Part shown: one piece after another, positions 1 through 7,728 of the stretch
Layout of the letters: every line of letters starts with the position of its first letter
How positions within the stretch are numbered: position 1 is the stretch's first letter
NCBI GenBank assembly: GCA_025357755.1
Contig: JANXOP010000007.1
Span: 1-57,842 of the forward strand
Reading direction: 5' to 3'
Length of the DNA stretch: 57,842 nucleotides
Origin: Kofleriaceae bacterium
Lineage (GTDB): Bacteria > Myxococcota_A > Polyangia > Haliangiales > Haliangiaceae
Translations under genes and position numbers: made by a program
The notes under the pieces: model-generated
Databases searched by the model: none
Told to the model about the DNA's origin: nothing
Seen by the model: the letters and a program-made list of their open reading frames with translations, nothing else

Positions 1-228
1 CAAGTTCTTGACGCCCTTCCCGACCTCCATGACCTCGCCCATGAACTCGTGGCCGAGGATGTCGCCCTTCTTCATGCCGGGCATGAAGGCATTGTAGAGG
101 TGAAGATCCGAGCCGCAGATCGTGGTCGCCGTGACCTTCACGATCGCATCGCGCGCGTTGAGGATCCGGGGATCGGGCACCTGCTGGACCTCGACGTTTT
201 GTTTTCCCATCCAGACATTCGCGCGCAT
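1..228 (-). CDS. zinc-dependent alcohol dehydrogenase, N-terminal part (runs off the window)
   Basis: The first 76 residues of a medium-chain zinc alcohol dehydrogenase are present; the rest lies beyond the window edge. Visible family marks are a start of the form [20 protein letters not shown], the catalytic-zinc cysteine in TTICGSDLH, and the GHEFMGEV motif carrying the next zinc ligand. Close relatives include glutathione-independent formaldehyde dehydrogenases, which oxidise small alcohols or aldehydes with NAD(P); the exact substrate cannot be told. The ATG overlaps the stop of the upstream SRPBCC gene as TAATG, so the two are probably translationally coupled. Confidence 0.85.
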   Translation of the reverse strand, partial: MRANVWMGKQNVEVQQVPDPRILNARDAIVKVTATTICGSDLHLYNAFMPGMKKGDILGHEFMGEVMEVGKGVKNL

Positions 229-947
229 TACAGGATCTCCTCGTGAGCATCGAGCTTCTTGTCGACAGTTGGCTTGGAGTTCGCGACGCCCATCGCGCCC
301 TTGATCGCGGTGACCTTGGGAGGCACGAACAGCAAAGGCGCCATCTTCGCGCTCGACGACGGCTGAGCAGGATACGGCTTTGTATGCGCGCTCGCATCCG
401 AGCGCAGCACTTCGCCTGTTTCCATCACCTGCTTGAAGCGGCGCATGTCACCCTTGATCTGCGGCGTCGCCAGGAAGCGCGCGAGCGCGGAGCTCGGCTC
501 CGTGTCCCCGGCACCGAGCTGTAGTTCGACGCGCACTTCGGTCATGTCACGGCCTGGAGTGTGGTCGAATCGCACGGTGCCGCGTGTCTGCACGCGCGTT
601 CCGGGCAAGGACTGCCACGCGATCCGTTTGCCCGGTTGGTCCTCCGTGATCTCGGCATTCCAGCTAACCGCGCCGAGTACGGGCACCCGCGCAGTCCACG
701 TCGAGCTGCGCTCTCCGGTGACTTCGACGGACTCGAGATAGTCCATGAACTCGGGCAACCGCGAGAAATCGCGGAAGAAGTCGTAGACCTCGCCTCGAGG
801 CCTGTTGATCGTGACTGTCGCGGTGACTGGACCGATGTGCGAGATCGCGCGCCTCGCGCGACGCGCGACCAGAATGCCTACGGCGGCCGCGCCACCGAAG
901 CCTAGGGCAAGCGCAAGCCAGCGGCCGCGATTTTTTGGTGCGAACAT
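228..947 (-). CDS. membrane-anchored SRPBCC (polyketide cyclase/dehydrase-like) protein
   Basis: 239 residues. An N-terminal hydrophobic stretch (about residues 10-28) is followed by basic residues, which suggests one membrane anchor with the domain in the cytoplasm. Residues about 40-180 form a START/SRPBCC domain: the pattern [19 protein letters not shown], then [13 protein letters not shown], is typical of the polyketide-cyclase/dehydrase subfamily that binds hydrophobic ligands. The tail is low-complexity and Pro/Ser-rich. The gene lies directly upstream of, and overlaps, the alcohol dehydrogenase. In many bacteria such SRPBCC proteins sit beside zinc alcohol dehydrogenases in stress-related operons, but ligand and role are unknown. 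Confidence 0.8.
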   Translation of the reverse strand: MFAPKNRGRWLALALGFGGAAAVGILVARRARRAISHIGPVTATVTINRPRGEVYDFFRDFSRLPEFMDYLESVEVTGERSSTWTARVPVLGAVSWNAEITEDQPGKRIAWQSLPGTRVQTRGTVRFDHTPGRDMTEVRVELQLGAGDTEPSSALARFLATPQIKGDMRRFKQVMETGEVLRSDASAHTKPYPAQPSSSAKMAPLLFVPPKVTAIKGAMGVANSKPTVDKKLDAHEEIL

Positions 948-989
948 ATGCTCTCCTGTAAATCGTGCGGAAGTCAGACGACGAGCGGT

Positions 990-1517
990 CTAGGCCTGCG
1001 GAAGTGGCGCCGCTTTGGCGGTCTCGTTGGGCACGTTGCGCGACGGGTGGTTCGGGATTAGCTGCTCGAACATCTCGAGCACCTGATTGCCGAGTGCGGC
1101 GAGGTCGTCCTCAGACATCGACTTGCGGAGCATTGGAAACAGCTTGTCCTCTTCTTCTTCGTGCGCGTGGTGCGAGACGTCTTCCTTGAGGACGTTGCAC
1201 TTCGCGTCGAACTCTGGGCTATCGACGGACAAGGTCAGCATGTCGGCGAGCGTGCGCTTGATCTGCAGGTGCTCCTCGACCGACTCGTGCAGCATGTCGT
1301 CGGTCTTTTTCGACATCACCGATGGATAGAAGATCTTCTCTTCGACGGTCGCGTGCGCCGCGAGCTTGTCGGCGAGCTCTTGAAACGCCGCGCCTTTGTC
1401 GCCGCGGCCCTTTTCGATCTTCTCGAACAAAGCGTCGACCTCGGCGTGCTGCGACGTCAGAAGATCGAGGACGTTGATAGTCTTGGATGCGGAAGAATTG
1501 GTTTTGGCGGTGCCCAT
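990..1517 (-). CDS. hemerythrin-like domain protein
   Basis: About 175 residues from the ATG at 1517; an in-frame start further upstream at 1556 is possible but adds an unconserved Arg-rich leader. The four-helix hemerythrin pattern is clear: SQHAEVDALFEKIE, AHATVEEKIFYP, HESVEEHLQIK and the HHAHEEEEDKLFP segment supply the His/Glu ligands of a non-haem diiron centre. Such proteins bind O2, NO or iron in the cytoplasm and often protect against oxidative stress. It is encoded on the same strand as the SRPBCC and dehydrogenase genes, with a 42-base gap, so it may head that operon. Confidence 0.88.
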   Translation of the reverse strand: MGTAKTNSSASKTINVLDLLTSQHAEVDALFEKIEKGRGDKGAAFQELADKLAAHATVEEKIFYPSVMSKKTDDMLHESVEEHLQIKRTLADMLTLSVDSPEFDAKCNVLKEDVSHHAHEEEEDKLFPMLRKSMSEDDLAALGNQVLEMFEQLIPNHPSRNVPNETAKAAPLPQA

Positions 1518-1582
1518 TCTGAGACGTAGTGCACTTCGCGCGCCAAACGGTAGCACTGCGATCGGATGGCTGCGACGTCACC

Positions 1583-1827
1583 ATGAGCACTCACAACAAA
1601 TTTGCAGTCGTCACAGTCGCGTCATCTGGCATCGGCGATCACGAATACGATATCTTGATCTGCGCCGAGGACGCCGGTCTCGAGCGCGCCGTCGACGAGC
1701 TCATCTTCTGAATACCAAGGTCGGCCAGGCGAAGGAGGACGATCCGGCACTCGTGGCGAAGGGCTTCGAGGCGATGGTCGCCGGCAAAGACTCCGTGCTC
1801 GGGGGATCCTTCAATAGCCTCGGTTGA
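1583..1827 (+). pseudogene. decayed short-chain dehydrogenase (N- and C-terminal scraps)
   Basis: An ATG at 1583 opens a 42-codon frame reading MSTHNKFAVVTVASSGIGDH, close to the SDR cofactor motif (VTGASSGIG), followed by YDILICAEDAGLERA. After the stop at 1711 a second frame gives NTKVGQAKEDDPALVAKGFE and MVAGKDSVLGGSF, which matches the C-terminal end of the same SDR subfamily (a typical form is DDPADVAKQGFEALMAGEDHVVAGS). The whole central region with the catalytic Tyr and Lys is missing and the frames differ. I read this as an internally deleted, frameshifted relic. The alternative, two unrelated short genes, is much less likely. Confidence 0.7.
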
Positions 1828-1870
1828 TGTTCACCCTCATTTCGTGCGGATCCGCCCGCCGTTGAACATC
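1826..1870. repeat. 8-bp inverted repeat upstream of the first SLOG-receiver gene
   Basis: GATGTTCA (1826-1833) and TGAACATC (1863-1870) are exact reverse complements separated by 29 bases, ending 38 bases before the GTG start at 1909. It could be a regulator site or a leader hairpin, or chance. The second paralogue (45456) also has a hairpin just upstream, but of different sequence. Confidence 0.35.
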
Positions 1871-1908
1871 CACTTGTTCTGGGCGCTAACCGTGCATAAG
1901 CTCGCTGA

Positions 1909-2793
1909 GTGGCTCTAACCATCTTGCACAGCGGGCAAACGGGCGTCGAGCGTGGTGCGGATCGGGCGGCCCGCGCCGTCGGGTTCCCAGTCGAGGGCTT
2001 CTGCACGTACGAGCGTCGAGACGAGCTCGGCGTCCTCCCAGTCGAGATCACCCGCGACCTCGTCGCATGCACCCAACGCGGCGCTCGCTCCGCGTGGCGC
2101 GCGACCCTCGAGACCGCGAGCGTGCTCGTGATCGCGGTCCCGGATGCCGCCCATCCGAACACGTATACCGGGATCGAAGCGCTGCGCCGTTCGGCGCGCA
2201 CCGTCGGCGTGCCCCACTGGCTCGTCGATCCGAAGAGCGACCTGGATCAGGTCGGTGAGCGGCTGCGCAAGTTCGAGCTCGAGATCGATCCCGCAAAGCC
2301 CTTGAAGGTGATGGTCACGGGGCCGCGCTACACCCGATGGCGTGAAGGCGAGCGGCTCGGCTGGCGCGTGGTCGCGCAGCTGTCGCTCACGGTCGCGAGC
2401 GCACCGCGCAAGCACCGCATCCTCGTGGTCGACGATCACAAGGACACCGCCGAGACCGCGTGCACGTTGCTCCGCACGATGGGTCACGAGTGCGCCGCGG
2501 CGACGACTGGCGAGCAGGCGCTCGAGATCGCGAGCGAGCTGGACCCTGACGTCGCGTTCCTCGATATCGGGCTACCGGATCTCAGCGGCTACGAGGTCGC
2601 GCGTCGGTTACGCGCAACTCGCACGCGACCGATGTTCCTGGCCGCGATCACCGGCTGGTCCGAGGCCCTCGATGCCAAGCGCGCGCTCGACGCGGGCTTC
2701 GATCGCCACGTGGTCAAGCCGGCGACCGGCGCGATCATTCGCGAGTTACTCGAGCAAGCGAGCACCGCCCTGCCGTTCATCAACGCTGCTTAG
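1909..2793 (+). CDS. SLOG/molybdenum-carrier-like domain fused to a receiver domain (copy 1)
   Basis: 294 residues from a GTG start. Residues 1-160 resemble the YpsA/putative molybdenum-cofactor-carrier group of the SLOG superfamily (Rossmann-like nucleotide-ligand binders): LHSGQTGVERGADRAA matches the family's GGQTGVDRAALDAA, followed by ERRDELGVLP, an IAVP strand and VTGPRYTRW. Residues 168-285 are a receiver domain with intact phosphorylation machinery: acidic pair D175/D176, phospho-acceptor D219 in FLDIGLPD, T248 and K270 in VVKP. No DNA-binding or enzymatic output follows, so the SLOG-like module is the probable output or ligand sensor. Its stop overlaps the stop of the convergent GAF-like gene. 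A paralogue with a degenerate receiver lies at 45456-46307. Function unknown; domain calls are from motifs. Confidence 0.85.
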   Translation: MALTILHSGQTGVERGADRAARAVGFPVEGFCTYERRDELGVLPVEITRDLVACTQRGARSAWRATLETASVLVIAVPDAAHPNTYTGIEALRRSARTVGVPHWLVDPKSDLDQVGERLRKFELEIDPAKPLKVMVTGPRYTRWREGERLGWRVVAQLSLTVASAPRKHRILVVDDHKDTAETACTLLRTMGHECAAATTGEQALEIASELDPDVAFLDIGLPDLSGYEVARRLRATRTRPMFLAAITGWSEALDAKRALDAGFDRHVVKPATGAIIRELLEQASTALPFINAA

Positions 2794-3524
2794 GCGAGGA
2801 AGCGACCAGCGGCGACCGCGTCGGCGGTCGCCATCTTGAACGTGCTGATGAACGTCGTGAAGCGATCGACGTCGAGCGCGCTCAGCTTCTCGGTCGTGAA
2901 GATGATAGCGATCGCGATCTCGCCGGTGACGTACGAGCCGCCCATGCCGAACACGCTGCGGATCTGATGCTTGACCACGAACTCGCGTGAGGCGATCACG
3001 TGGCGCTGCTGATCGTCGAGCGTCGAGGCGGCATCGTCCACGAAGAAGCGCGCATTGAGCCCGCCCGCCATCGGGCGGAGCTGGATCGGTCCGCCGTGCT
3101 CGCGCTGCGACGGATCGAGGTCGAGCGCACGTAAGAGTCCCTCGATCATCGGCGCGTTCGCGATGAAGTTGCGATCGAGCAACGGAATCGCGCGGTGCCC
3201 CGCCGAGCGGGTGCGGTCATTCCACCCCGGCTCCGTGCCGGCGGTGCCGACGAGACACAACACGGGCGTCTCGCGATCGACGGCGCCCGGATGACCGATC
3301 GAAGTCGCGAGGTTACGCGCCCACGCCTGTTCTGGTTCGGGCAGCCGATGTAGCGGCATCAGCAGGAACATCCGCGCGAGCGCGACCGAATCGAACGTAC
3401 GCTTCATGGTCGCCGTGAACGTGGCGGCCGCGTGATCTACGGTGGGAGCGGTCGTGATCTGCTTGGTGATGCTGTCGCGCAGGCGCTCGATCTCGACCCA
3501 CGGAGTTTCGCGAAATGACGCCAC
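2790..3524 (-). CDS. uncharacterised protein, probable GAF-like sensor
   Basis: 244 residues, soluble, no signal peptide. The C-terminal half (SVFGMGGSYVTGEIAIAIIF followed by a helical segment ending near the C-terminus) resembles stand-alone GAF/PAS-like sensor proteins found beside chemotaxis-type kinases, but I cannot name the family with certainty. It lies between the convergent SLOG-receiver gene (stops overlap in TTAG) and the divergent CheB gene, so a role in the same signalling group is likely by context only. Confidence 0.65.
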   Translation of the reverse strand: MASFRETPWVEIERLRDSITKQITTAPTVDHAAATFTATMKRTFDSVALARMFLLMPLHRLPEPEQAWARNLATSIGHPGAVDRETPVLCLVGTAGTEPGWNDRTRSAGHRAIPLLDRNFIANAPMIEGLLRALDLDPSQREHGGPIQLRPMAGGLNARFFVDDAASTLDDQQRHVIASREFVVKHQIRSVFGMGGSYVTGEIAIAIIFTTEKLSALDVDRFTTFISTFKMATADAVAAGRFLA

Positions 3525-3601
3525 GCCTTGACCGTACTCGAAACTGGAGGCAGACGGCTACGCCAAGAAGCCGTGGCGCATCGTTTGCAGATGCTCGAGC
3601 G

Positions 3602-4189
3602 ATGGAACGCCGCGACCTCGTCGTGATCGGCACCTCCGCCGGGGGCGTGGACGCGTTACCCAAGATCCTCGCACCCCTACCCACGTCATTCCCGTGCGCG
3701 ATCTTGATCGTCCAGCACATGGCGGAACAAGCCGATCCGCTGTTGGTCTCGATCCTCCAGCGCAGCTCGCAGCTCCGCGTGGCGTGGGCGGGTCAAGGAG
3801 ATCGGTTGGAACCGGGTCAGGTGCTGGTCGCGCCGCCCGGGACGCACATGACGCTCCTCGACGATCACGTCCAGCTCCGCGCCGGGCCGCGTGAGAGGCA
3901 CGTACGACCATCGATCGATCGGCTCTTCAACTCGGTCGCGGAGCGTCGCGGCGCGCGCGCGATCGGCGTGATCTTGACGGGGATGCTCGACGATGGGGGC
4001 GCCGGGCTCGCGGCGATCCAGGCCGCAGGCGGCTACACGATCGTTCAAGATCCGCTCGACGCCGCGTATCCGGAGATGCCGACGCACGCCCTCCAAGCGA
4101 TGACCCCGGATCGCGTGCTCGCGATCGAGGCGATCAGCGCCGCTCTGGTCACCCTCGTCAGTGACGGACCAGCGGAAGCTCGACGGTGA
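3602..4189 (+). CDS. stand-alone CheB-type protein-glutamate methylesterase
   Basis: 195 residues from the ATG at 3602 (an earlier in-frame ATG at 3515 adds an unlikely basic leader). Only the CheB effector domain is present, without the usual N-terminal receiver. The catalytic triad is intact: Ser in VIGTSAGGVDAL, His in LIVQHMAEQ and Asp in ILTGMLDDGGAGL. The enzyme would demethylate or deamidate receptor glutamyl residues, here perhaps not under phosphorylation control. The 3' end overlaps the convergent CheB-CheR-kinase gene by 32 bases. No chemoreceptor or CheA lies in the window, so the target is unknown. Confidence 0.92.
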   Translation: MERRDLVVIGTSAGGVDALPKILAPLPTSFPCAILIVQHMAEQADPLLVSILQRSSQLRVAWAGQGDRLEPGQVLVAPPGTHMTLLDDHVQLRAGPRERHVRPSIDRLFNSVAERRGARAIGVILTGMLDDGGAGLAAIQAAGGYTIVQDPLDAAYPEMPTHALQAMTPDRVLAIEAISAALVTLVSDGPAEARR

Positions 4190-7100
4190 ACGTGCTGCCC
4201 TTGTTGGCGCCCTCGCTCGCGACGGCGACGCTGCCACCGTGCATCTCGACGAGCCGACGCACGACGTTGAGGCCGATGCCCAGGCCGCCCCGCGAACGGC
4301 CATCGGGGTGCCGGCTCTGCACGAACAGCTCGAAGATCAACGGCAGCATGTCGCTCGCGATGCCGCTGCCGGTATCGGTCACCTTGACGATCGCGCGCCG
4401 CCGTCTCGGATCGAGAGCAGCGCTGATCTCGATCCGGCCGGTCGCCGGCGTGAACTTCGCCGCATTGGACAGGAGGTTCGTGAACACCTGGACCAGCCGG
4501 CCGGTATCGCCGTCGACACGCATCGGCTCGTTCGGTAGCGAGAGGTGGACGGCCGGTGCATCCGGCCGCCGCACGACATCGGTAGCTCGCTCGATCACGT
4601 CGGCGAGCTCGATCGGCGCGAGCTCGAGGTTGAGCTTGCCGTGCGTGATGCGCGATAGATCGAGCAGCTCGTCGACCAGCCGGGTCAGCAGCGCGACCTG
4701 GTTGTCGATCACGGTGAGGTTCTTCGCGCGCTGCTCGCGATCGTGATCCGTGACGCGCGCGACTTCGAGCGCGAGCTTGAGCGGTCCGAGCGGATTGCGG
4801 AGCTCGTGCGACAGCGTCGCGAGGAACTCGTCCTTGCGTAGATCCGCCTCGCGTAGCGTGATCTCGGCCTGCTTGCGCTCGGTGATATCGAAGCCGACGA
4901 CCGTGACACCGTTCGCACCCGGCTCGACCCCGAGCTCGAACATCCGACCGCTGTAGCCGGCCACCGCGAGCTCGATGCGTTCCGCGCTCCGTCGCACACT
5001 CGTGCGGCGGACGGTTTCGGTCAGCAGCAGTGCATCGTGCGGGGCCAGCAGATCGGTCAGGCGCAGCTTGGACGCAGGGACTTCACGCCCCATAACGTAG
5101 GCCCAGGTCAACGCGCTCTCCAGATCGAAGCTGAACACCACGATCGGCGCGGTGTGCAGGGCCACGCGCAGGCGCTCCTCGATCTGTTCGAGCGCATTCT
5201 CGCTGCGCTCGCGTGCCGCGACCGCGTCGCGCAGATCGCTGACATCGATCAGCGTGATCACCACGCCATCGATCCGGTTGTCGATCGAGCGATACGGCAG
5301 CCAGCGAACCAGGAACGAGCGGCCATCGCGTGCCGGGATACGCTTCTCGATCGTGCGCAGCGATTGCAGTGCGGTCTGCGCACTCTCGACCAGATCGAAG
5401 TCGCCGAAGCGATGCGTGACGTGCGCGAGCGGTCGACCGAGATCGGAGGGGATGATGTTGAAGACATCCTGGATCCGCGGCGTGAACCGCTTGATGTCGA
5501 GGTTGCGGTCGAGAAAGATCACACCGATCTCCGTCGACGTCATGAGGTTTTGCAGATCGGAGTTCGCGTGGCTGACCTCGTCGACCTTGAGCTTGAGCTC
5601 GTGGTTGAGCGTGGTCAGCTCCTCGTTGACCGACTGGAGCTCCTCTTTGCTGGTCTCGAGCTCCTCGGTCGCAGAGCGCAGCTCTTCGTTGATCGCCTGG
5701 AGCTCTTCGTTCGAGGCCTTGAGCTCCTCCAGCGAGGTCTCGTATTGTTCGACCGTCGTGCGGAGATGATCGCGCGTGCGGTGGAGCTCGTCCTCCATCT
5801 CGCGCACGATCGGCTCGATCACCGCTCCGGCTGGCACCGGTTGCGGGACCGCGAGATCCGTGACCTCGTCGAACAAGATCAGCATGGCACCGCGACCGAG
5901 CTCGGGCAAGTCGACCTGGCGAACCCGTAGCTCGACGGCCTTCACGACGCCGTGATCCTCGAAGCGTACGGTGCGACGCTCGCTGCCATGCTGACGCGCG
6001 GCGTAGATCGCGGTGCGCAGCTCGAGCTGGAGGCCCGGGTGAGCGAGCCGCAGGATCTGGCGCGTCGGCTCGCCGCCTGCGATCTGGAGGTAGCGGCCCG
6101 CGTGCTCGCTGAGATGTACGAGATCGAGGTCCGCATTGATCAGCGCGCTCGGCGGCGCGTAGTTCTCGACGATCCTGTAGTGCAGCTCGCCGAGCGAAGG
6201 CGAGCGCTCCGGGGGCGTGTAGGAGGAGGTCGTGGCCAGTGGCGGCGTCCAGCGCGGCGTCGAGATCATATCGAGCGACGTCGCCGGCGCGAGCCGGCGC
6301 GCGAACAGCCGGCACTTCGGCTCGAGGACCTCGAACGTCGCGGTATCTGCTGACTCCGAAGAGCCGAGCAGCAGCACGCCCTCGGGGCGCAGGCCAAAGT
6401 GGAACATCGAGAGCACGCGAACCTGGGCATCGCGGTTGAGATAGATGAGGAGGTTGCGACAGCTGACCAGATCGAGCCGCGAGAACGGCGGATCGCGGAG
6501 CACGTTGTGCGGCGAGAACAGCACGAGCTCGCGTAGCTCCTTGACCACGCGATACTGGTTGTTCTCGCGCATGAAGAAGCGCTGCAGCCGCTCGGCCGAG
6601 AGGTCGGCGGAGATCGCATCGGGATAGCAGCCGACCCGCGCCTCGACGAGCGCGCGCTCGTCGATATCGGTCGCGAAGATCTGGATCGCGGGCGGCGCGC
6701 GCAGGGTCTGCGCGTGTTCGATCATCAGCATGCCGAGCGTGTACGCCTCTTCGCCGGTCGCACACCCGGCGACCCACACGCGCACCTGATCCTGCGGGCC
6801 TTTGTTCGCGAACATCTTCGGGATCAGATCGTTCGCGAGCGCCGCGAACGTATCCGGATCGCGAAAGAAGTTCGTGACACTGATCAGGAGATCGCGCATC
6901 AAGGGGCCGAGCTCGGCCGGATGCTCGCGCAGATGGCGGTGATACGCGTCGAGCGTCAGACATCCGGTGACTTGCATGCGCCGCGCGATGCGGCGGAACA
7001 GCGTCGCGCGCTTGTACAAGCTGAAGTCGTTGCCCGAGCGCACGCGCACGAGCGAGAGGATGTCGCGCAGCGTGTCGGTACGCGCTTCGAGATCGCGGCG

Positions 7101-7664
7101 CGGCTCGGTGTCGTCGAAAGCCGTGTCGGTGAGCGGCAACCCGCTCGTGATGTGCTTGGCGATCTCCTCGAGCGGCAACACGAAATCGACGAGACCCGAT
7201 TCGATCGTCGCGTTCGGGAGCTGTGCGTGCTCGCCCTCGAGCAGCTGCGCGATCGTGAGGCCGCCCGCTTCCTTGATCCGCTCGAGCCCGAGCGAACCGT
7301 CGACCCCGGTTCCGGCGAGCACCACGCCGGTGGCGTCGTTGCCCCAGCTGTCCGCCACGGTCCTGAACAAGGCATCGAGCGGCGCGCGATCGACGCCTCC
7401 GACGACAGCATCGTCGTCTTCGATGACGACGCGACGGTCGCGAGGCGCCAAGAAGATCCGGCCTGGCGCGAGCGTCGCGCGCTCGACCAGATCGGTGACG
7501 GGAATCTTGACCGCGGCGCGCAGCTCGTTCGCCTCGAGCGCCGGACACCAGATGATGATCGCGAGGTTGCCTTGCCGCGACAGCGCAGCGGCCAGCTCCA
7601 GCACCGCGCCGGCGACCGTGCCACCGACGACGACCAGCTGAAACGTAGAGGGGCTGCGTGGCAA
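4158..7664 (-). CDS. CheB-CheR-PAS hybrid sensor histidine kinase with a degenerate CheB domain
   Basis: 1168 residues. Order: CheB-like domain (about 8-190); CheR methyltransferase (about 200-470, SAM motif VAGCATGEEAY, then DLVSCRNLLIYL); a PAS-like region; a long coiled coil of repeated EEL heptads (about 620-690); PAS domains; HisKA with the phosphorylatable His in LATLSHELRNPLG; and HATPase with FTNLLSNAAKFT and GLGIGLNVVRRLV. There is no C-terminal receiver. In the CheB part the catalytic Ser of GxSAGG is replaced (GTVAGA, V17), the His of QH is replaced (WC, residues 39-40), and only the Asp of GVDGSLGL (D122) remains. This domain is therefore probably non-catalytic. The convergent stand-alone CheB may supply the missing esterase activity. 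Confidence 0.93.
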   Translation of the reverse strand: MPRSPSTFQLVVVGGTVAGAVLELAAALSRQGNLAIIIWCPALEANELRAAVKIPVTDLVERATLAPGRIFLAPRDRRVVIEDDDAVVGGVDRAPLDALFRTVADSWGNDATGVVLAGTGVDGSLGLERIKEAGGLTIAQLLEGEHAQLPNATIESGLVDFVLPLEEIAKHITSGLPLTDTAFDDTEPRRDLEARTDTLRDILSLVRVRSGNDFSLYKRATLFRRIARRMQVTGCLTLDAYHRHLREHPAELGPLMRDLLISVTNFFRDPDTFAALANDLIPKMFANKGPQDQVRVWVAGCATGEEAYTLGMLMIEHAQTLRAPPAIQIFATDIDERALVEARVGCYPDAISADLSAERLQRFFMRENNQYRVVKELRELVLFSPHNVLRDPPFSRLDLVSCRNLLIYLNRDAQVRVLSMFHFGLRPEGVLLLGSSESADTATFEVLEPKCRLFARRLAPATSLDMISTPRWTPPLATTSSYTPPERSPSLGELHYRIVENYAPPSALINADLDLVHLSEHAGRYLQIAGGEPTRQILRLAHPGLQLELRTAIYAARQHGSERRTVRFEDHGVVKAVELRVRQVDLPELGRGAMLILFDEVTDLAVPQPVPAGAVIEPIVREMEDELHRTRDHLRTTVEQYETSLEELKASNEELQAINEELRSATEELETSKEELQSVNEELTTLNHELKLKVDEVSHANSDLQNLMTSTEIGVIFLDRNLDIKRFTPRIQDVFNIIPSDLGRPLAHVTHRFGDFDLVESAQTALQSLRTIEKRIPARDGRSFLVRWLPYRSIDNRIDGVVITLIDVSDLRDAVAARERSENALEQIEERLRVALHTAPIVVFSFDLESALTWAYVMGREVPASKLRLTDLLAPHDALLLTETVRRTSVRRSAERIELAVAGYSGRMFELGVEPGANGVTVVGFDITERKQAEITLREADLRKDEFLATLSHELRNPLGPLKLALEVARVTDHDREQRAKNLTVIDNQVALLTRLVDELLDLSRITHGKLNLELAPIELADVIERATDVVRRPDAPAVHLSLPNEPMRVDGDTGRLVQVFTNLLSNAAKFTPATGRIEISAALDPRRRRAIVKVTDTGSGIASDMLPLIFELFVQSRHPDGRSRGGLGIGLNVVRRLVEMHGGSVAVASEGANKGSTFTVELPLVRH

Positions 7665-7728
7665 GGACCGAGCATCACACGGGGCCGCGCGAAACGCGAC
7701 CGCTGGCTCGGCACCCGCGGTGCGAGCC

